Positions 54,351 through 63,860 of a stretch of DNA of 64,000 nt are shown here, in pieces (position 1 is the stretch's first letter; the number at the start of each line of letters is the position of its first letter). The translations under genes were made by a program, and so were the position numbers. The DNA lies in the NCBI GenBank assembly GCA_013177945.1, contig JABLXW010000007.1:48912-112911 (forward strand), in the 5' to 3' direction. This DNA comes from Bacillota bacterium. Lineage in GTDB: Bacteria; Bacillota; DSM-12270; Thermacetogeniales; Thermacetogeniaceae. The notes under the pieces were generated by a model. That model searched no databases, had not been told where the DNA came from, and worked only from the letters and a program-made list of their open reading frames with translations.

Positions 54351-54386
54351 GTGGACTATTATAGTCCACTATACGGCAGGTGTCAA
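54351..54386 (-). promoter_or_regulatory. Consensus sigma-A promoter overlapped by perfect Rrf2 palindrome
   Basis: On the minus strand TTGACA (54386-54381), 17 bases, TATAAT (54363-54358): a textbook promoter. A perfect 19-bp palindrome GTGGACTAT-T-ATAGTCCAC (54351-54369) covers the -10 box. Autorepression of the rrf2 gene is strongly implied. Confidence 0.85.
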
Positions 54387-54524
54387 GATCTTTTTCCGAA
54401 TTTTTTGCGGCCCTGCCGCCTGAAAACCGGGAAATCTGAGAAGGGATAAGGGATAAAAAAGCAACGATCTGGAAAAGCTTGATAATAAATCAATAATATT
54501 TAAAAATGGAAGGACAAGGCAGGG

Positions 54525-54794
54525 ATGCCGGTGCCGGTGCGAAAAAAGGAGTGCCGCTTCTTGCTGGGAAACGACGAAATCAGGTGCGCTGCCCACGAAT
54601 ACTACAACGACCCCTGCTGCACGTGCTGCTACGAAGCGGGCCGGGAAGAGATGTACGTCCCGGAAGTGCCGCTGGTCTGCCCGGCCTGCGGGAACCTCAG
54701 GGAACACGGGAATCTCATCTGCAGCAGCTGCCAGCTCCAGGCTCTCTGGTGGCTCGGGTGGCTGGGAGCCCTCAAGACAAAACCCCAATCTTAA
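54525..54794 (+). CDS. Small zinc-ribbon protein, unknown
   Basis: 89 residues with nine Cys: DPCCTCC and two ribbon knuckles, VCPACGN and ICSSCQ. It is probably a zinc-binding adaptor or RNA/DNA-binding protein. The C-terminal ALWWLGWLG is hydrophobic and may form a membrane patch. A competing frame from 54506 lacks these motifs. No neighbours give a role. Confidence 0.6.
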   Translation: MPVPVRKKECRFLLGNDEIRCAAHEYYNDPCCTCCYEAGREEMYVPEVPLVCPACGNLREHGNLICSSCQLQALWWLGWLGALKTKPQS

Positions 54795-54852
54795 AGTTCA
54801 GGCCGCTTGACGCCCCTCTTTCCGGCAGGCAAATCCGCAAAAAAATCCGATG

Positions 54853-56040
54853 TTAAACTGCAGCCATTTCTTGGTTGGTCTTCCTTAGAGAGATCACCAA
54901 TCCTGCAGCTGCAAGACTTGATAATCCTCCTATGATGAACGAGATCAGGTAGCTTCCGGTGGAATCGTACAACCTTCCGGCCATAGTGGGGCCAATAAGG
55001 GCTCCGACTCCGGTAGCAGCATAGAGAGTGCCTATGATTGAGCTCAGGTTATCTCTCCCAAAGAGGACCATGGCAATCGGGGAGAGTAAAGCCACAAATC
55101 CGCCATAGGTAAATCCGAACACGAGGGAAAACAGCATGAGCATCCAGTATACCCTGGCGAAGATCAGCCAGATTAAAGAAAGGCCCATTCCCAGTAAACA
55201 CGTTATCAGGCTTTTAATCAGGCCATTATCTCTGCCCAACGTATCGGAAATGTACCCCATTCCGAATCTCCCTATTATCCCCGCTCCACCGATCGATCCA
55301 AGGATGGTGGATGCCGGCACCTCTCCTATTCCCCTATCAATTGCGTATGGAACGATGTGGCCCAGGGAGATATAGATGGACATATCCCCTAGGAGGATAG
55401 CAGTAAAAAGCAATAAGAATGCCTTAGAACGTATGAGGTCTACGAGATGGAACCGGGCTTGTTTAGATGAGATATCTCCCGGTTGGGTTTGGAATATAAC
55501 TGCAATAACGAGAACAATCAGAGACAAAAGGCCGAATACCATGAAGGAATATCTCCATCCCATGGTTATGTTCATATGGGCTGCTATGGGAGCTACGGCA
55601 AGACTCCCAAATCCGATACCTGCGTTGGCTATACCGGCGGCAGTCCCTCCACGCTTTACGAACCATTGCTGCATGGTGGCTACGGAGGGAATATAAGCTG
55701 CTCCCGCCCCCAAGGCAAAGATAATGCCATAGGAGAAATAAAGGTGCCAGATTTCATTAGCGAAACTGGATATGAGGAGGCCGGAGGAAATAAGGACGAT
55801 ACCAAGCCCAATTACTTTTCTCGGACCTGTTATATCGGAGAGTCTACCGAAGAAGGCTCCTGAAATAAACAGGATAAAGACGTGGATGGAAAATATCAGA
55901 GATGTACTTTCTCTCGTTGCTCCGAATTCCTTCAGAAGGGAATTGAAAAATATCCCAAACGAATTGGAAAGGCCGAACACAACAAAAAGAACTACAAATG
56001 TGGATGCTGTTACCAACCATCCACGATAAATCCTCATCAT
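54853..56040 (-). CDS. MFS transporter, oxalate/formate antiporter-like
   Basis: 395 residues with 12 membrane helices. MFS loop 2-3 motif GRLSDITGPRKVI, and the helix 4-5 MQQWFVKRGGTAAGIANAGIGFG resembles the OxlT/monocarboxylate (MCT-like) group. Likely moves a small carboxylate across the cell membrane. First of three transporters in a lower-GC block; no promoter obvious. Confidence 0.85.
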   Translation of the reverse strand: MMRIYRGWLVTASTFVVLFVVFGLSNSFGIFFNSLLKEFGATRESTSLIFSIHVFILFISGAFFGRLSDITGPRKVIGLGIVLISSGLLISSFANEIWHLYFSYGIIFALGAGAAYIPSVATMQQWFVKRGGTAAGIANAGIGFGSLAVAPIAAHMNITMGWRYSFMVFGLLSLIVLVIAVIFQTQPGDISSKQARFHLVDLIRSKAFLLLFTAILLGDMSIYISLGHIVPYAIDRGIGEVPASTILGSIGGAGIIGRFGMGYISDTLGRDNGLIKSLITCLLGMGLSLIWLIFARVYWMLMLFSLVFGFTYGGFVALLSPIAMVLFGRDNLSSIIGTLYAATGVGALIGPTMAGRLYDSTGSYLISFIIGGLSSLAAAGLVISLRKTNQEMAAV

Positions 56041-56486
56041 CGCCTTTCATTCTCTCCTTTTGATCCTGATCCTCCCGCACTACATAATCTGGAGGAGGCA
56101 TGCTCCACGTGTGGAACACAAAAGCTCTGCAAAACGCTAAGTGCAAGTCTTCAATCTTGACCCTTTTTGCTTTTTTCTGCAGTTTTATTCTAAAAAAGTA
56201 GCAGGTGGGTGGAGGGTAATGGCTGAGGCAAAGTGAACCTGTTCAAGAAGCCCTGCCCCGGCCCGGACACCGAGCGAATATCCTGGGCCGGTGCTAGAAA
56301 GTAATCAGTATTCTCTGAAAACCGCAAGGTATGCGGCCAAGATAATTTACAAGATAATTTAATTTATAACACGGTCCATGCCGGAAGCTATCCTTTTAAA
56401 CTACCTTCTACCACTCTGGGGGATATCCTGTGCGAAAATCAAAGAAGCACCAGGTGAAAACAAAGAAACACCGGTGAAATGCTCTT
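56041..56486. other. Intergenic, no gene seen
   Basis: About 446 bp between the MFS gene and the HoxU-like gene (both minus strand). AT-rich, with no convincing frame, hairpin-T terminator or known riboswitch pattern. Confidence 0.5.
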
Positions 56487-57122
56487 TCATTTGTACAGCC
56501 TGGCCTTGAAGGCTTCCCTGGCGCTTGGTTCAATAAAACCTGTAGGGCAAATGCGCTGGCATGCCTTGCAAGAGCCGCAAGCCGCTGCTTCCTCTTCGGC
56601 AGAAACAAAGCTTACTTGAAGGTTTTTCCCTCTTCCCAGGAAAGTAAGGCGACTCTTACGGATTTTCTCGCAGATCCTGACACAAAGCCCGCATAAGATG
56701 CATCCCGGTGCAGGATTCCCTGCGCGGCTTCTGGCGGCAGCTTCTTTGTCATCAGGCTCAAAACACGTTTTTTCTCCTTTTTGAACCAGATGGCCAAGAA
56801 GTTCCTCTACTTCCTTTTTAGGAAAAGGCCCGCGGCGGAGTAGCAAACGAGCCGCCCGCGCTCGCAGACGCAGTACAGTAGGGGTATTTGTCTTCACTTG
56901 CAACCCTGCCTCTGGTTGTAGCAGGCAGGCATGACGGGGACGCCACCCGGCTTCAGTGTAGATTTCGACCACGCAGAGGCCGCAGCTACCATAGCCCCCA
57001 AGGAGGCGGTGGTAGCAAAGTGAGGGAAGCAAGATCCCTTGCTCCCGGAGCGCTTGAATCAAAGGGATATCTTGCCGCACGGAGAGTACTTGGTTGTCGA
57101 TGATGACCTCTACTCTTTTCAC
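56487..57122 (-). CDS. HoxU/NuoG-N-like iron-sulfur subunit
   Basis: About 211 residues from a GTG at 57122. An N-terminal plant-type [2Fe-2S] domain (LCYHRLLGGYGSCGLCVVE), a linker with NuoG-type Cys, and a C-terminal pair of [4Fe-4S] motifs (CILCGLCVRICEK and CGSCKACQRICP) match the HoxU part of NAD-linked hydrogenases or the N-terminus of NuoG. It would pass electrons from the flavin subunit to a catalytic partner, which is not seen nearby. It overlaps the stop of the HoxF-like gene (GTGA) and is co-translated. Confidence 0.88.
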   Translation of the reverse strand: MKRVEVIIDNQVLSVRQDIPLIQALREQGILLPSLCYHRLLGGYGSCGLCVVEIYTEAGWRPRHACLLQPEAGLQVKTNTPTVLRLRARAARLLLRRGPFPKKEVEELLGHLVQKGEKTCFEPDDKEAAARSRAGNPAPGCILCGLCVRICEKIRKSRLTFLGRGKNLQVSFVSAEEEAAACGSCKACQRICPTGFIEPSAREAFKARLYK

Positions 57123-59011
57123 AGACGACCCTCCGAGGTTATTTTGATGCAGCCGAACGGGCATGTCTCGTAGCAGGCTCGACACTTGATGCAATGCTCC
57201 TGGGCAACCGCATACAGCTCCCTGCCGCCCCTCCGCTTTACAGCGTCAGTAGGGCAAACGAGGTAACAACAGCGGCAGTCTCTGCACTGGCTCGAGATGA
57301 TCTCGAAGTTGATCAGGGGCCTGCATGTCAAGGCCGGGCACTTCCCTCTCGCATGGGCTTCGTACTCCTCGCGGAAGAACTTCAGGCTGGTCAGGACGGG
57401 GTTGACCGCCGTCTTTCCCAAACCGCACAGCGCCATATCGGCGACAGCCTTGCTCAGCTCCTCCAGTTCGGCAAGGACAACTTCACTGCGCGCCTCGCCA
57501 TTTGTTAAGCTCGTCATCATAGCCTCCAGTTCCGCAAGGCCGTCCCGGCAGAACAGGCACTTGCCGCACGACTCGCGGGCCATGAAGTCTACAAGGTGGC
57601 GCGCGAGGTCCACCAGGCACCGGTTGGTGTTTAGAACTACCAGTCCCCCTGAACCCATGATAGCTCCTAAAGAAGCAACGCTCTCGTAATCAAGGGAAAA
57701 ATCTGAGTACGGGACGATTCCTCCTGAAGGCCCCCCAACCTGCAGCGCCTTAATGGAAGATGGGGCCGCTCCCCCAATCTCTTCTATTACGGCTCGAGTG
57801 CTTGTGCCGAGTGGTACCTCGATGAAACCCGGGCGCTTAACATCACCGGCAAGGCAAAATATTTTCGTACCGGGGCTTTTTTCGGTGCCAACTTCCCGGA
57901 AAGCATCCGGCCCATGCAGTATGATCCAGGGAATATTAGCCAGGGTCTCCACATTATTGACTACTGTCGGATGGCCCCACAGTCCCGCACTGGAGGGGTA
58001 AGGAGGTCGAAGATAAGGTTCCCCGCGTTTCCCTGTCATCACCCGGAGCATTGAAGTTTCCTCTCCACAGACGAAAGCCCCGGGGCTTTCGACAAGATGA
58101 ACCTCAAGGCTAAAGCCTGAACCCAGGATCTGCTTGCCGAGTATCCCGACTGCACGCGCTGCAGAAATTGCCCGGCGCAGGTTTTGGACCGCCAGGGGAT
58201 ATTCATGGCGCACGAAGACATAGGCGCGTGAGGCCCTAACCGCGTAGCTCGCTAAAATCAGGCCCTCCAAAACGCTATGGGGATCGCTTTCAAGGAGTGC
58301 ACGATCCATATAGGCACCCGGGTCACCTTCGTCGGCATTGGCGATCACTATTCGTTCTGGGTCAGGGCTGAGGGATGCCAGTTCCCACTTCTTTCCTGTA
58401 AGAAAGCCCGCCCCACCCCGGCCACGCAGACCTGAAGCAGCTACCATAGCAATAACGTCTTCGGGTTGGAGCTGGAAAAGAGCTCGCGCCAAAGCGGAGT
58501 AACCCCCTGTTGCCACATACTCTGGAAGGCTCTCCGGGTTTATCAGTCCGCAGCGGCCGGTGATACGCCTTGCCTGGGCCTTGAAGAAGAGCGCAAACCC
58601 GGGATCTCCAACTTTTTCCAGCTCGAGATCCTGGATACCCTGCAAGGTTCCCGGCTGGCGCTCCCTGGCCCTGGCCAGCAAATACCTCGTGGACGGCACT
58701 CCCTCGGCAGCTCTGATAATCTGCCAGAGAGAATTGCTGTCTGCTTGTCCATGGAAACCGTAGAAGTAATACCTTCCATCCGGGGTGCGTAAGCTGACAA
58801 GTGGCTCGGCATAGCAAGCTCCAAGACACCCTACTCCGCCTACAAGAACCTCGCTTTTCCAGCTCTGCCGCGCTGTCAATTTCTTTTCGAGGTCCAGTGC
58901 CCCCGAGGACCGGCCGCAGGTGGCCAATCCAATGCTGATTTTGGGATTAGAGGGGCAAAGAGATTTCTTCCCTTTTTCTGCAAGCTCCTGCAAGTGACAG
59001 GGAAAAATCAT
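57119..59011 (-). CDS. HoxF/NuoF-like NADH-binding flavin subunit
   Basis: 630 residues. Thioredoxin-like [2Fe-2S] domain at the start (TCGRSSGA, then CLGACYAEP), the FMN/NADH fold with RGRGGAGFLTGKKWE (about 190-205) and AYVFVRHEYP, SLBB domain, the [4Fe-4S] site SCGKCLFCRDG, and two extra ferredoxin-type [4Fe-4S] motifs at the C-terminus (CRDCRCCYLVCP and CIKCRACYETCP). This is the layout of HydB/HndC-type diaphorases in electron-bifurcating complexes. It oxidises or reduces NAD(P)H and distributes electrons. Confidence 0.93.
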   Translation of the reverse strand: MIFPCHLQELAEKGKKSLCPSNPKISIGLATCGRSSGALDLEKKLTARQSWKSEVLVGGVGCLGACYAEPLVSLRTPDGRYYFYGFHGQADSNSLWQIIRAAEGVPSTRYLLARARERQPGTLQGIQDLELEKVGDPGFALFFKAQARRITGRCGLINPESLPEYVATGGYSALARALFQLQPEDVIAMVAASGLRGRGGAGFLTGKKWELASLSPDPERIVIANADEGDPGAYMDRALLESDPHSVLEGLILASYAVRASRAYVFVRHEYPLAVQNLRRAISAARAVGILGKQILGSGFSLEVHLVESPGAFVCGEETSMLRVMTGKRGEPYLRPPYPSSAGLWGHPTVVNNVETLANIPWIILHGPDAFREVGTEKSPGTKIFCLAGDVKRPGFIEVPLGTSTRAVIEEIGGAAPSSIKALQVGGPSGGIVPYSDFSLDYESVASLGAIMGSGGLVVLNTNRCLVDLARHLVDFMARESCGKCLFCRDGLAELEAMMTSLTNGEARSEVVLAELEELSKAVADMALCGLGKTAVNPVLTSLKFFREEYEAHARGKCPALTCRPLINFEIISSQCRDCRCCYLVCPTDAVKRRGGRELYAVAQEHCIKCRACYETCPFGCIKITSEGRL

Positions 59012-59017
59012 AAACTA

Positions 59018-59509
59018 TCAGTCCCTGGTATTTCTGAGTTTTCGGACTAGAAAAGGTACCTCGCTGGCCTTGACCCTTCCCATCACCTGGTTGTCTACCA
59101 CGATGACCGGGGCGCGGCTGCAGGCACCGACACAGTAGACCTGCTCCACGGTAAAAAGACCATCCGGAGACGTGCCGTCAGCATCTAGTTGAAGCTCTTC
59201 AACAAGGCGCTCGTAGATGAGAGGAGCCCCGCGGGCATAGCAAGCGGTCCCGTAACAGACGGATATCAGGTGCTTTCCGGTTGGTCTGGTGCGGTAAGAG
59301 CTAAAAAAACTTACTAGCCCGTGGAGTTGCGATTCTGCTAATCCAGCACGCGATGCAACTTCTGCAAGAAGGGCCCGGGGAATAAAGCCAACATCCTTTT
59401 GGATTTGGTTCAGGATATTGATAACCCGGCCTCCAGGCTCAGACATTTTCTCCCAAAGCTCATCCACGCAGGACACCCCTCCCACCTCCGAGATAATTGG
59501 CACTCTCAT
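59018..59509 (-). CDS. HoxE/NuoE-like [2Fe-2S] subunit
   Basis: 163 residues with a helical N-terminus and a thioredoxin-like [2Fe-2S] domain: the four Cys are in VCYGTACYARG and CVGACSRAPV. It is the small subunit of the diaphorase together with the two following genes (six bases before the next). Ribosome binding site at its start is moderate. Confidence 0.93.
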   Translation of the reverse strand: MRVPIISEVGGVSCVDELWEKMSEPGGRVINILNQIQKDVGFIPRALLAEVASRAGLAESQLHGLVSFFSSYRTRPTGKHLISVCYGTACYARGAPLIYERLVEELQLDADGTSPDGLFTVEQVYCVGACSRAPVIVVDNQVMGRVKASEVPFLVRKLRNTRD

Positions 59510-59716
59510 CTTGCACTGGAGCTAATTATTGGTCCAGATCCTCCGGCGCAATCTATGCCCCCTTCTATAATCATCACAGGGATTCCCCCCTGGCATTTGT
59601 CTGGTTTGCCACCTTAAACAATTTGCCAGGAGCAGGAATCCCTTGATTCATGTAAGCAAGCAAAAACCGCTCTTTTCGATGCCTTTTGTGTGAGCAGGAG
59701 ACGCCATATGCTCTTG

Positions 59717-59962
59717 CTATTCAGTCTTTATATGCTTTATTGTCTCCCCTGAAGATGTCACATCTGACCTAATCACAGCAAGAGCCTCATCCTCGCTCTT
59801 GGCGCTCCCAATCTCTTTTTCCCTTCCACCCTGAAGAACCTGGAGAAAGTCAATTGGAGGTTCCCAGCGGGATACGGAACCTGTACTCTCCCTCCAGTTG
59901 TATACACGCCGTCCGCGGTCAGTTTCGACTTCAAACCTTTTTATATCGGCCACAAATGCCAC
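59717..59962 (-). CDS. Small protein, unknown
   Basis: 81 residues, hydrophilic, not recognised. ADIKRFEVETDRGRRVYNWR could be a small beta-fold start. A good GGAGGTGG-type site precedes its ATG at 59962. No motif or partner stands out; it may be a real gene of the block or chance. Confidence 0.45.
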   Translation of the reverse strand: MAFVADIKRFEVETDRGRRVYNWRESTGSVSRWEPPIDFLQVLQGGREKEIGSAKSEDEALAVIRSDVTSSGETIKHIKTE

Positions 59963-60218
59963 CTCCTAGTGAATGAGTCAATTTTGGGTTGCCTCAACGT
60001 CTTACCAGCTCTTACCATAACACACCACATGTGTGAATTTCCCGACCCAGGTGAGCCTCCCTGAGTCACAGAGTTGCTGCTTTGGGTTACAGGATTTGAT
60101 TCCCACCCCCTATCCACAAAATCGTTCCCGCCGGGGTACCTATGAAACAGCATCTGCCAACATAAGGCCTCTCGGCCTTGCTGACCCAGACTTAAAGTTC
60201 CAGATGTCTTATTATCTA

Positions 60219-61529
60219 CTATTCTTGACGAGGACTGCTGTATGCCCTCCAGAGATAGAGAGCACAGATGAGGCCTATTACCAAAACAACTACCTGGACC
60301 CAAAAGGCGGCCTGGAAAGCATTTGCCGGGTATGGCCTCACACCTCCAGAGATGCCTTTAATGATGAACCCCCAAAGCTGCTGGAAGAGCCCGGCTCCAA
60401 AAATCCAGGCAAAACTGTTAATTACCCCCATTGCGGTCCCTAGCCGCATGTTGGGTACATTTTCCTTGATAAAGGAAAATGTAGTGGCTATTGTCAACAT
60501 TTGGGCAAATCCGAAGACAAAATTCACCATCATCAATTCAGGTACGCTTAGACTGCTCACCTTAAACGTCATGTAGAGCCAAAAGACAAGGAAACACACG
60601 ATACCCAGCACCATTGTCCGAGCCATGTTGATGGCCCTCGCAACCCACCCGCTCAAAAAACAGCCAACTACTAAACCTATCGAAGCCCACAACTGGATAT
60701 TGCTAATAAGTGGTTTGCTGAAGTTGTACACATCAGTTAAGTAAATGCCGTTCCACAGCGACTGGAGGGTCTGGGCACTTGAATTCACGCCGAGCGAGAG
60801 CAGCCCGATCAGCCACACCACAGCCATAGAAAGAACCGCTTTCAACGAGACCTTCCAATCCTCCCGCTCAACCTGAACCGTCTTCGGTCCCGAAACTGCT
60901 TCTCCCACCAGTTCGTCAGGTGAAGCCAACCCTTTCTCAGATGGATGATCTTTAAGCAGACAGGCGATGAGAATAGCTAAAATTATACTTATTCCACAGA
61001 TAACCAGGACAGCGCCCCGCCAGCCGAACTCCGTCATCAGCGCCTGAAGAGGTGTAGCAGCAAAGATGCCACCAAGTGCCCCCAGTCCCATGAACAAGCC
61101 CCAGAAGTAAGGGTACTCCTTTGAGGTAAACCATGCAGAAATTATTTTTGCTCCTCCAATAAGAAACCCGGTAACTGAAACACCAATCAAGACACGGCCA
61201 ATGACAAGAACTGCAAAGCTGTGCGCCATACTGAAGACAAGACACCCTACAGCACCTATTACTAATAGAAGAATTTCACCCCGACGGGCTCCAATCTGAT
61301 CCAATAGCGTACCTATAGGTGCTTGCCCTATCGCGTAAGTCCACGTATAAGCCAATCCTAAAAATCCAAAGGCAACGGCGCCAATCTGTAGATCCTTCAT
61401 CAACTCGGGACCCATGATTGCCGGGGTCATCCGGTGAAATATCGTCATCATGTACGCTAGAACAACGAGTACATACATTATCCAGCGATACTTCTTTAGC
61501 TTGTTGAGCATCTCCACTTTGTTGATCAT
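60219..61529 (-). CDS. MFS transporter (organic acid / metabolite type)
   Basis: 436 residues, 12 membrane helices. MFS motif GTLLDQIGARRGEIL between helices 2 and 3, then helix 4 with VLIGVSVTGFLIGGAKI. A central charged loop (about 200-225). It probably carries an organic acid; nothing fixes the substrate. GGAGG precedes its ATG. Second of the three transporters. Confidence 0.85.
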   Translation of the reverse strand: MINKVEMLNKLKKYRWIMYVLVVLAYMMTIFHRMTPAIMGPELMKDLQIGAVAFGFLGLAYTWTYAIGQAPIGTLLDQIGARRGEILLLVIGAVGCLVFSMAHSFAVLVIGRVLIGVSVTGFLIGGAKIISAWFTSKEYPYFWGLFMGLGALGGIFAATPLQALMTEFGWRGAVLVICGISIILAILIACLLKDHPSEKGLASPDELVGEAVSGPKTVQVEREDWKVSLKAVLSMAVVWLIGLLSLGVNSSAQTLQSLWNGIYLTDVYNFSKPLISNIQLWASIGLVVGCFLSGWVARAINMARTMVLGIVCFLVFWLYMTFKVSSLSVPELMMVNFVFGFAQMLTIATTFSFIKENVPNMRLGTAMGVINSFAWIFGAGLFQQLWGFIIKGISGGVRPYPANAFQAAFWVQVVVLVIGLICALYLWRAYSSPRQE

Positions 61530-61669
61530 CTTTTCCCTCCTCGGCTTTTAAAAGTAATACTTATTTCTGAGACCGTTGTCACCTGTTCAACCTTGCAAAA
61601 CCAAATCACCCCCTCAGAGTTCGTAAAGAGTTAAGTCCCAAAACCCAGGACTGGAAAAGTCTTTCGTTA

Positions 61670-63025
61670 TTACCGGTCTCCACCCAAAACTTCACTGGCT
61701 ATATCCTCAAGCCTTTTTCCTTTAGTCTCATATCTCACGAAAAATGCTGTTACAATAGCCCCTACCACTGCAGGTATGACAAACCAGAGCAGTGTACCCG
61801 AGAAACCGGCACCCCTCTGCTGCACATAACCGGCAAAGATAGGAGCCAAAAAACCGCCAAGGCGGCCAAACGCCTGAGTCCACGCAACCCCGGTGTTTCT
61901 GAATTCGGTCCTGTACACTTCTGCAGAAAGCGGCTGGATTCCGGTAAGAGCGTAATTAATGGTAAGGCCCACAAAGACGCATGCAGCCAGAGTCTGCATT
62001 TCCCCTGATGCATAAGCCAGCAAAATAATCGCTAAGGCAGCCACAAGAAAACCAAACACAATGTTTCTCTTTCTCCCGATCTTATCCCCGACCCAGCCAG
62101 TAAACACATTGCCAATCGCCGCTCCTACGTTCAAGCCAACAGAATATCCGTAGCTTTTTGCAATCGGTAACCCTTTCTCAAGTAAGAGAGTAGGCATCCA
62201 TGATGTCACACCATAAACTGACGTGTAACCCAGGAAGAACATAAGCATGAGGCCTATAGTTGATAGACAATATTCACGAGAAAACAACGCTCCTACGCCA
62301 ACCGACCTCGGAGGAGGTGGCACAAGCAGGTTCTCAGGAGACCATTCTCTCGCCACTCCTCTTGCAGACTCTTCCATTCTTCTAATGATATCAACTGCCT
62401 TTTCTCCTCGACCCTTGCTGAGCAACCAGTGTATCGATTCAGGTAACATTGCTATGACCAGGGCGTAAAGGAGCGAAACGCACCCAATCACGTAGCAAGG
62501 TCTCCATCCCAAGCGAGGCACGATGGGAATCGCGACTAAACCAGCAATAACCCAGCCGAAAACTATAGCTGCGAGCGAGGATGATACAAAAACCCCTCGA
62601 ACCTTTGTTGGCGCGAATTCGGAAATTAGCGTCACGCAAACAGGAATAAAAGCACCTAATCCTACTCCAGCAAGCACTCTCAAAATAGCAAATGTCTCAA
62701 AATTCGGTGCAAAGTAAATCAAAAAGGTTAGAAGAGAATAGAAAACGCAAGCCCATATGAGCGTCTTCTTCCTTCCGATGCGGTCCGAAATAAGCCCTGA
62801 AATAGCTCCTCCAATTACTAACCCCAAGAGGCCCCACGATGCAAGGCTTCCTGTCTGAACCTTTGTTAGCGCCCATTCCTTGGAAATCTGCGGCATTGTA
62901 AAGGAAACAATCATGTAGTCAAGGCCATCGAAAATCATAGCGCCAAGCAACACCAGGAAAACCATCCAAGTAAATTTAGACAATCCCAACTCGTCGATTA
63001 CTTCAGAAACATAAACCCTTCTCAT
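61670..63025 (-). CDS. MFS transporter (AAHS / metabolite:H+ symporter type)
   Basis: 451 residues, 12 membrane helices. ISDRIGRKKTLIWAC is the helix 2-3 motif and DGLDYMIVSFTMP in helix 1 fits aromatic-acid:H+ or niacin-type symporters. A second GDKIGRKRNIVFG motif follows in the C-terminal half. Ribosome binding site GAAGGGGTGA precedes the start. With the diaphorase, this suggests growth on an organic acid. Confidence 0.88.
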   Translation of the reverse strand: MRRVYVSEVIDELGLSKFTWMVFLVLLGAMIFDGLDYMIVSFTMPQISKEWALTKVQTGSLASWGLLGLVIGGAISGLISDRIGRKKTLIWACVFYSLLTFLIYFAPNFETFAILRVLAGVGLGAFIPVCVTLISEFAPTKVRGVFVSSSLAAIVFGWVIAGLVAIPIVPRLGWRPCYVIGCVSLLYALVIAMLPESIHWLLSKGRGEKAVDIIRRMEESARGVAREWSPENLLVPPPPRSVGVGALFSREYCLSTIGLMLMFFLGYTSVYGVTSWMPTLLLEKGLPIAKSYGYSVGLNVGAAIGNVFTGWVGDKIGRKRNIVFGFLVAALAIILLAYASGEMQTLAACVFVGLTINYALTGIQPLSAEVYRTEFRNTGVAWTQAFGRLGGFLAPIFAGYVQQRGAGFSGTLLWFVIPAVVGAIVTAFFVRYETKGKRLEDIASEVLGGDR

Positions 63026-63554
63026 TGCAGGTCACCCCTTCAGTTTTTCACCCAACATCCTGACACCGGATGATTCTTGCCACCCGAAAAACTCCCCAAA
63101 AAATCCCGAACTTCCCCACCTCCTATTTCTCATATTTCGTTCCTTTTTTCACCATCAAGGTTTCTTGCTCCGGCATCGCTATTCTTACAGCAACAACCGT
63201 GCCACACTCTTGGTGCATCCCAAGAAGCCTAAAAGTAGAAACTCTGGTTTCTACTCTCCTCGAATAAGAACTTTGATTGTCTCAAAAAGAATCGAGCATT
63301 TTTCTCATTTTGAAAAAACTTGCCAAAGTGGAACTTCATTTTTCTCGTTTCCCTAAAAAACCCCCCGACTCAGAGCCGAGGGGTTTTAGCACTTCTCACG
63401 GGGCGAAAAATACCATCTCCTTCCCTACAGCAACCATCCTGGAACCCGGTTTCCAACCCCGCGGGCAAAAAATCCGCCAGCAAGCAGCCGGCAGAACAAA
63501 CCGAGCCCTGCCGCCCGCAAAATACAATCCCAGCACAATTCCGTTGAGATCAAC
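63026..63554. other. 529-bp leader with palindrome and minus-strand small frame
   Basis: No confident gene. It holds a perfect 8-bp inverted repeat GTAGAAAC (63235-63242) / GTTTCTAC (63247-63254) and a possible 31-codon minus frame (ATG 63218 to TAG 63123) without a good ribosome binding site. Either could regulate the MFS gene. Confidence 0.5.
63355..63387 (-). terminator. Terminator downstream of the small zinc-ribbon gene
   Basis: On the minus strand CCCCTCGGC pairs with GTCGGGGGG (nine pairs including G-T), then TTTTTT. It ends transcription from the right. Confidence 0.75.
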
Positions 63555-63710
63555 TCAATTCTTTGATTTATCTTCCTTCTGAGTGGCGGAAGCTAAATCA
63601 GCTCCACAATAGGGACACTTCTTTTGGACAGTCCCTGCTATGATAGTGATTTCTTTTTTGCACTGTGGGCAAACTGCTTTTTGCTTTACCTCAGGGGGCC
63701 TAAAACACAC
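63555..63710 (-). CDS. 51-residue zinc-ribbon protein
   Basis: A GTG (63710) ten bases after AAGGAGG opens MCFRPPEVKQK followed by two zinc knuckles: VCPQCKKEI (Cys14, Cys17) and KCPYCGADL (Cys32, Cys35). Short zinc-ribbon proteins with an MCFRPP-like start are recalled from Clostridia; role unknown. Below the usual size cut-off, so easily missed. Lies on the strand of the MFS and diaphorase genes, with a terminator after it. Confidence 0.65.
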   Translation of the reverse strand: MCFRPPEVKQKAVCPQCKKEITIIAGTVQKKCPYCGADLASATQKEDKSKN

Positions 63711-63860
63711 TTCACCACAACCTCCTTGAAATACAATTTCTGCTAATTTTGTTAAATTAATACAAAAGAAAGACTAGAAGAGACTCTTTAATACTTTTTA
63801 GCCAACCCTCCTGCAAACAGACTTTTTTGTTTTTTACTCCCTGCGACAAAAGAATCTGTT

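Noticed and set aside
59941..60303. 120-codon minus-strand frame between two MFS-block genes
   Set aside because: Low complexity, no motifs, overlaps the MFS 3' end.
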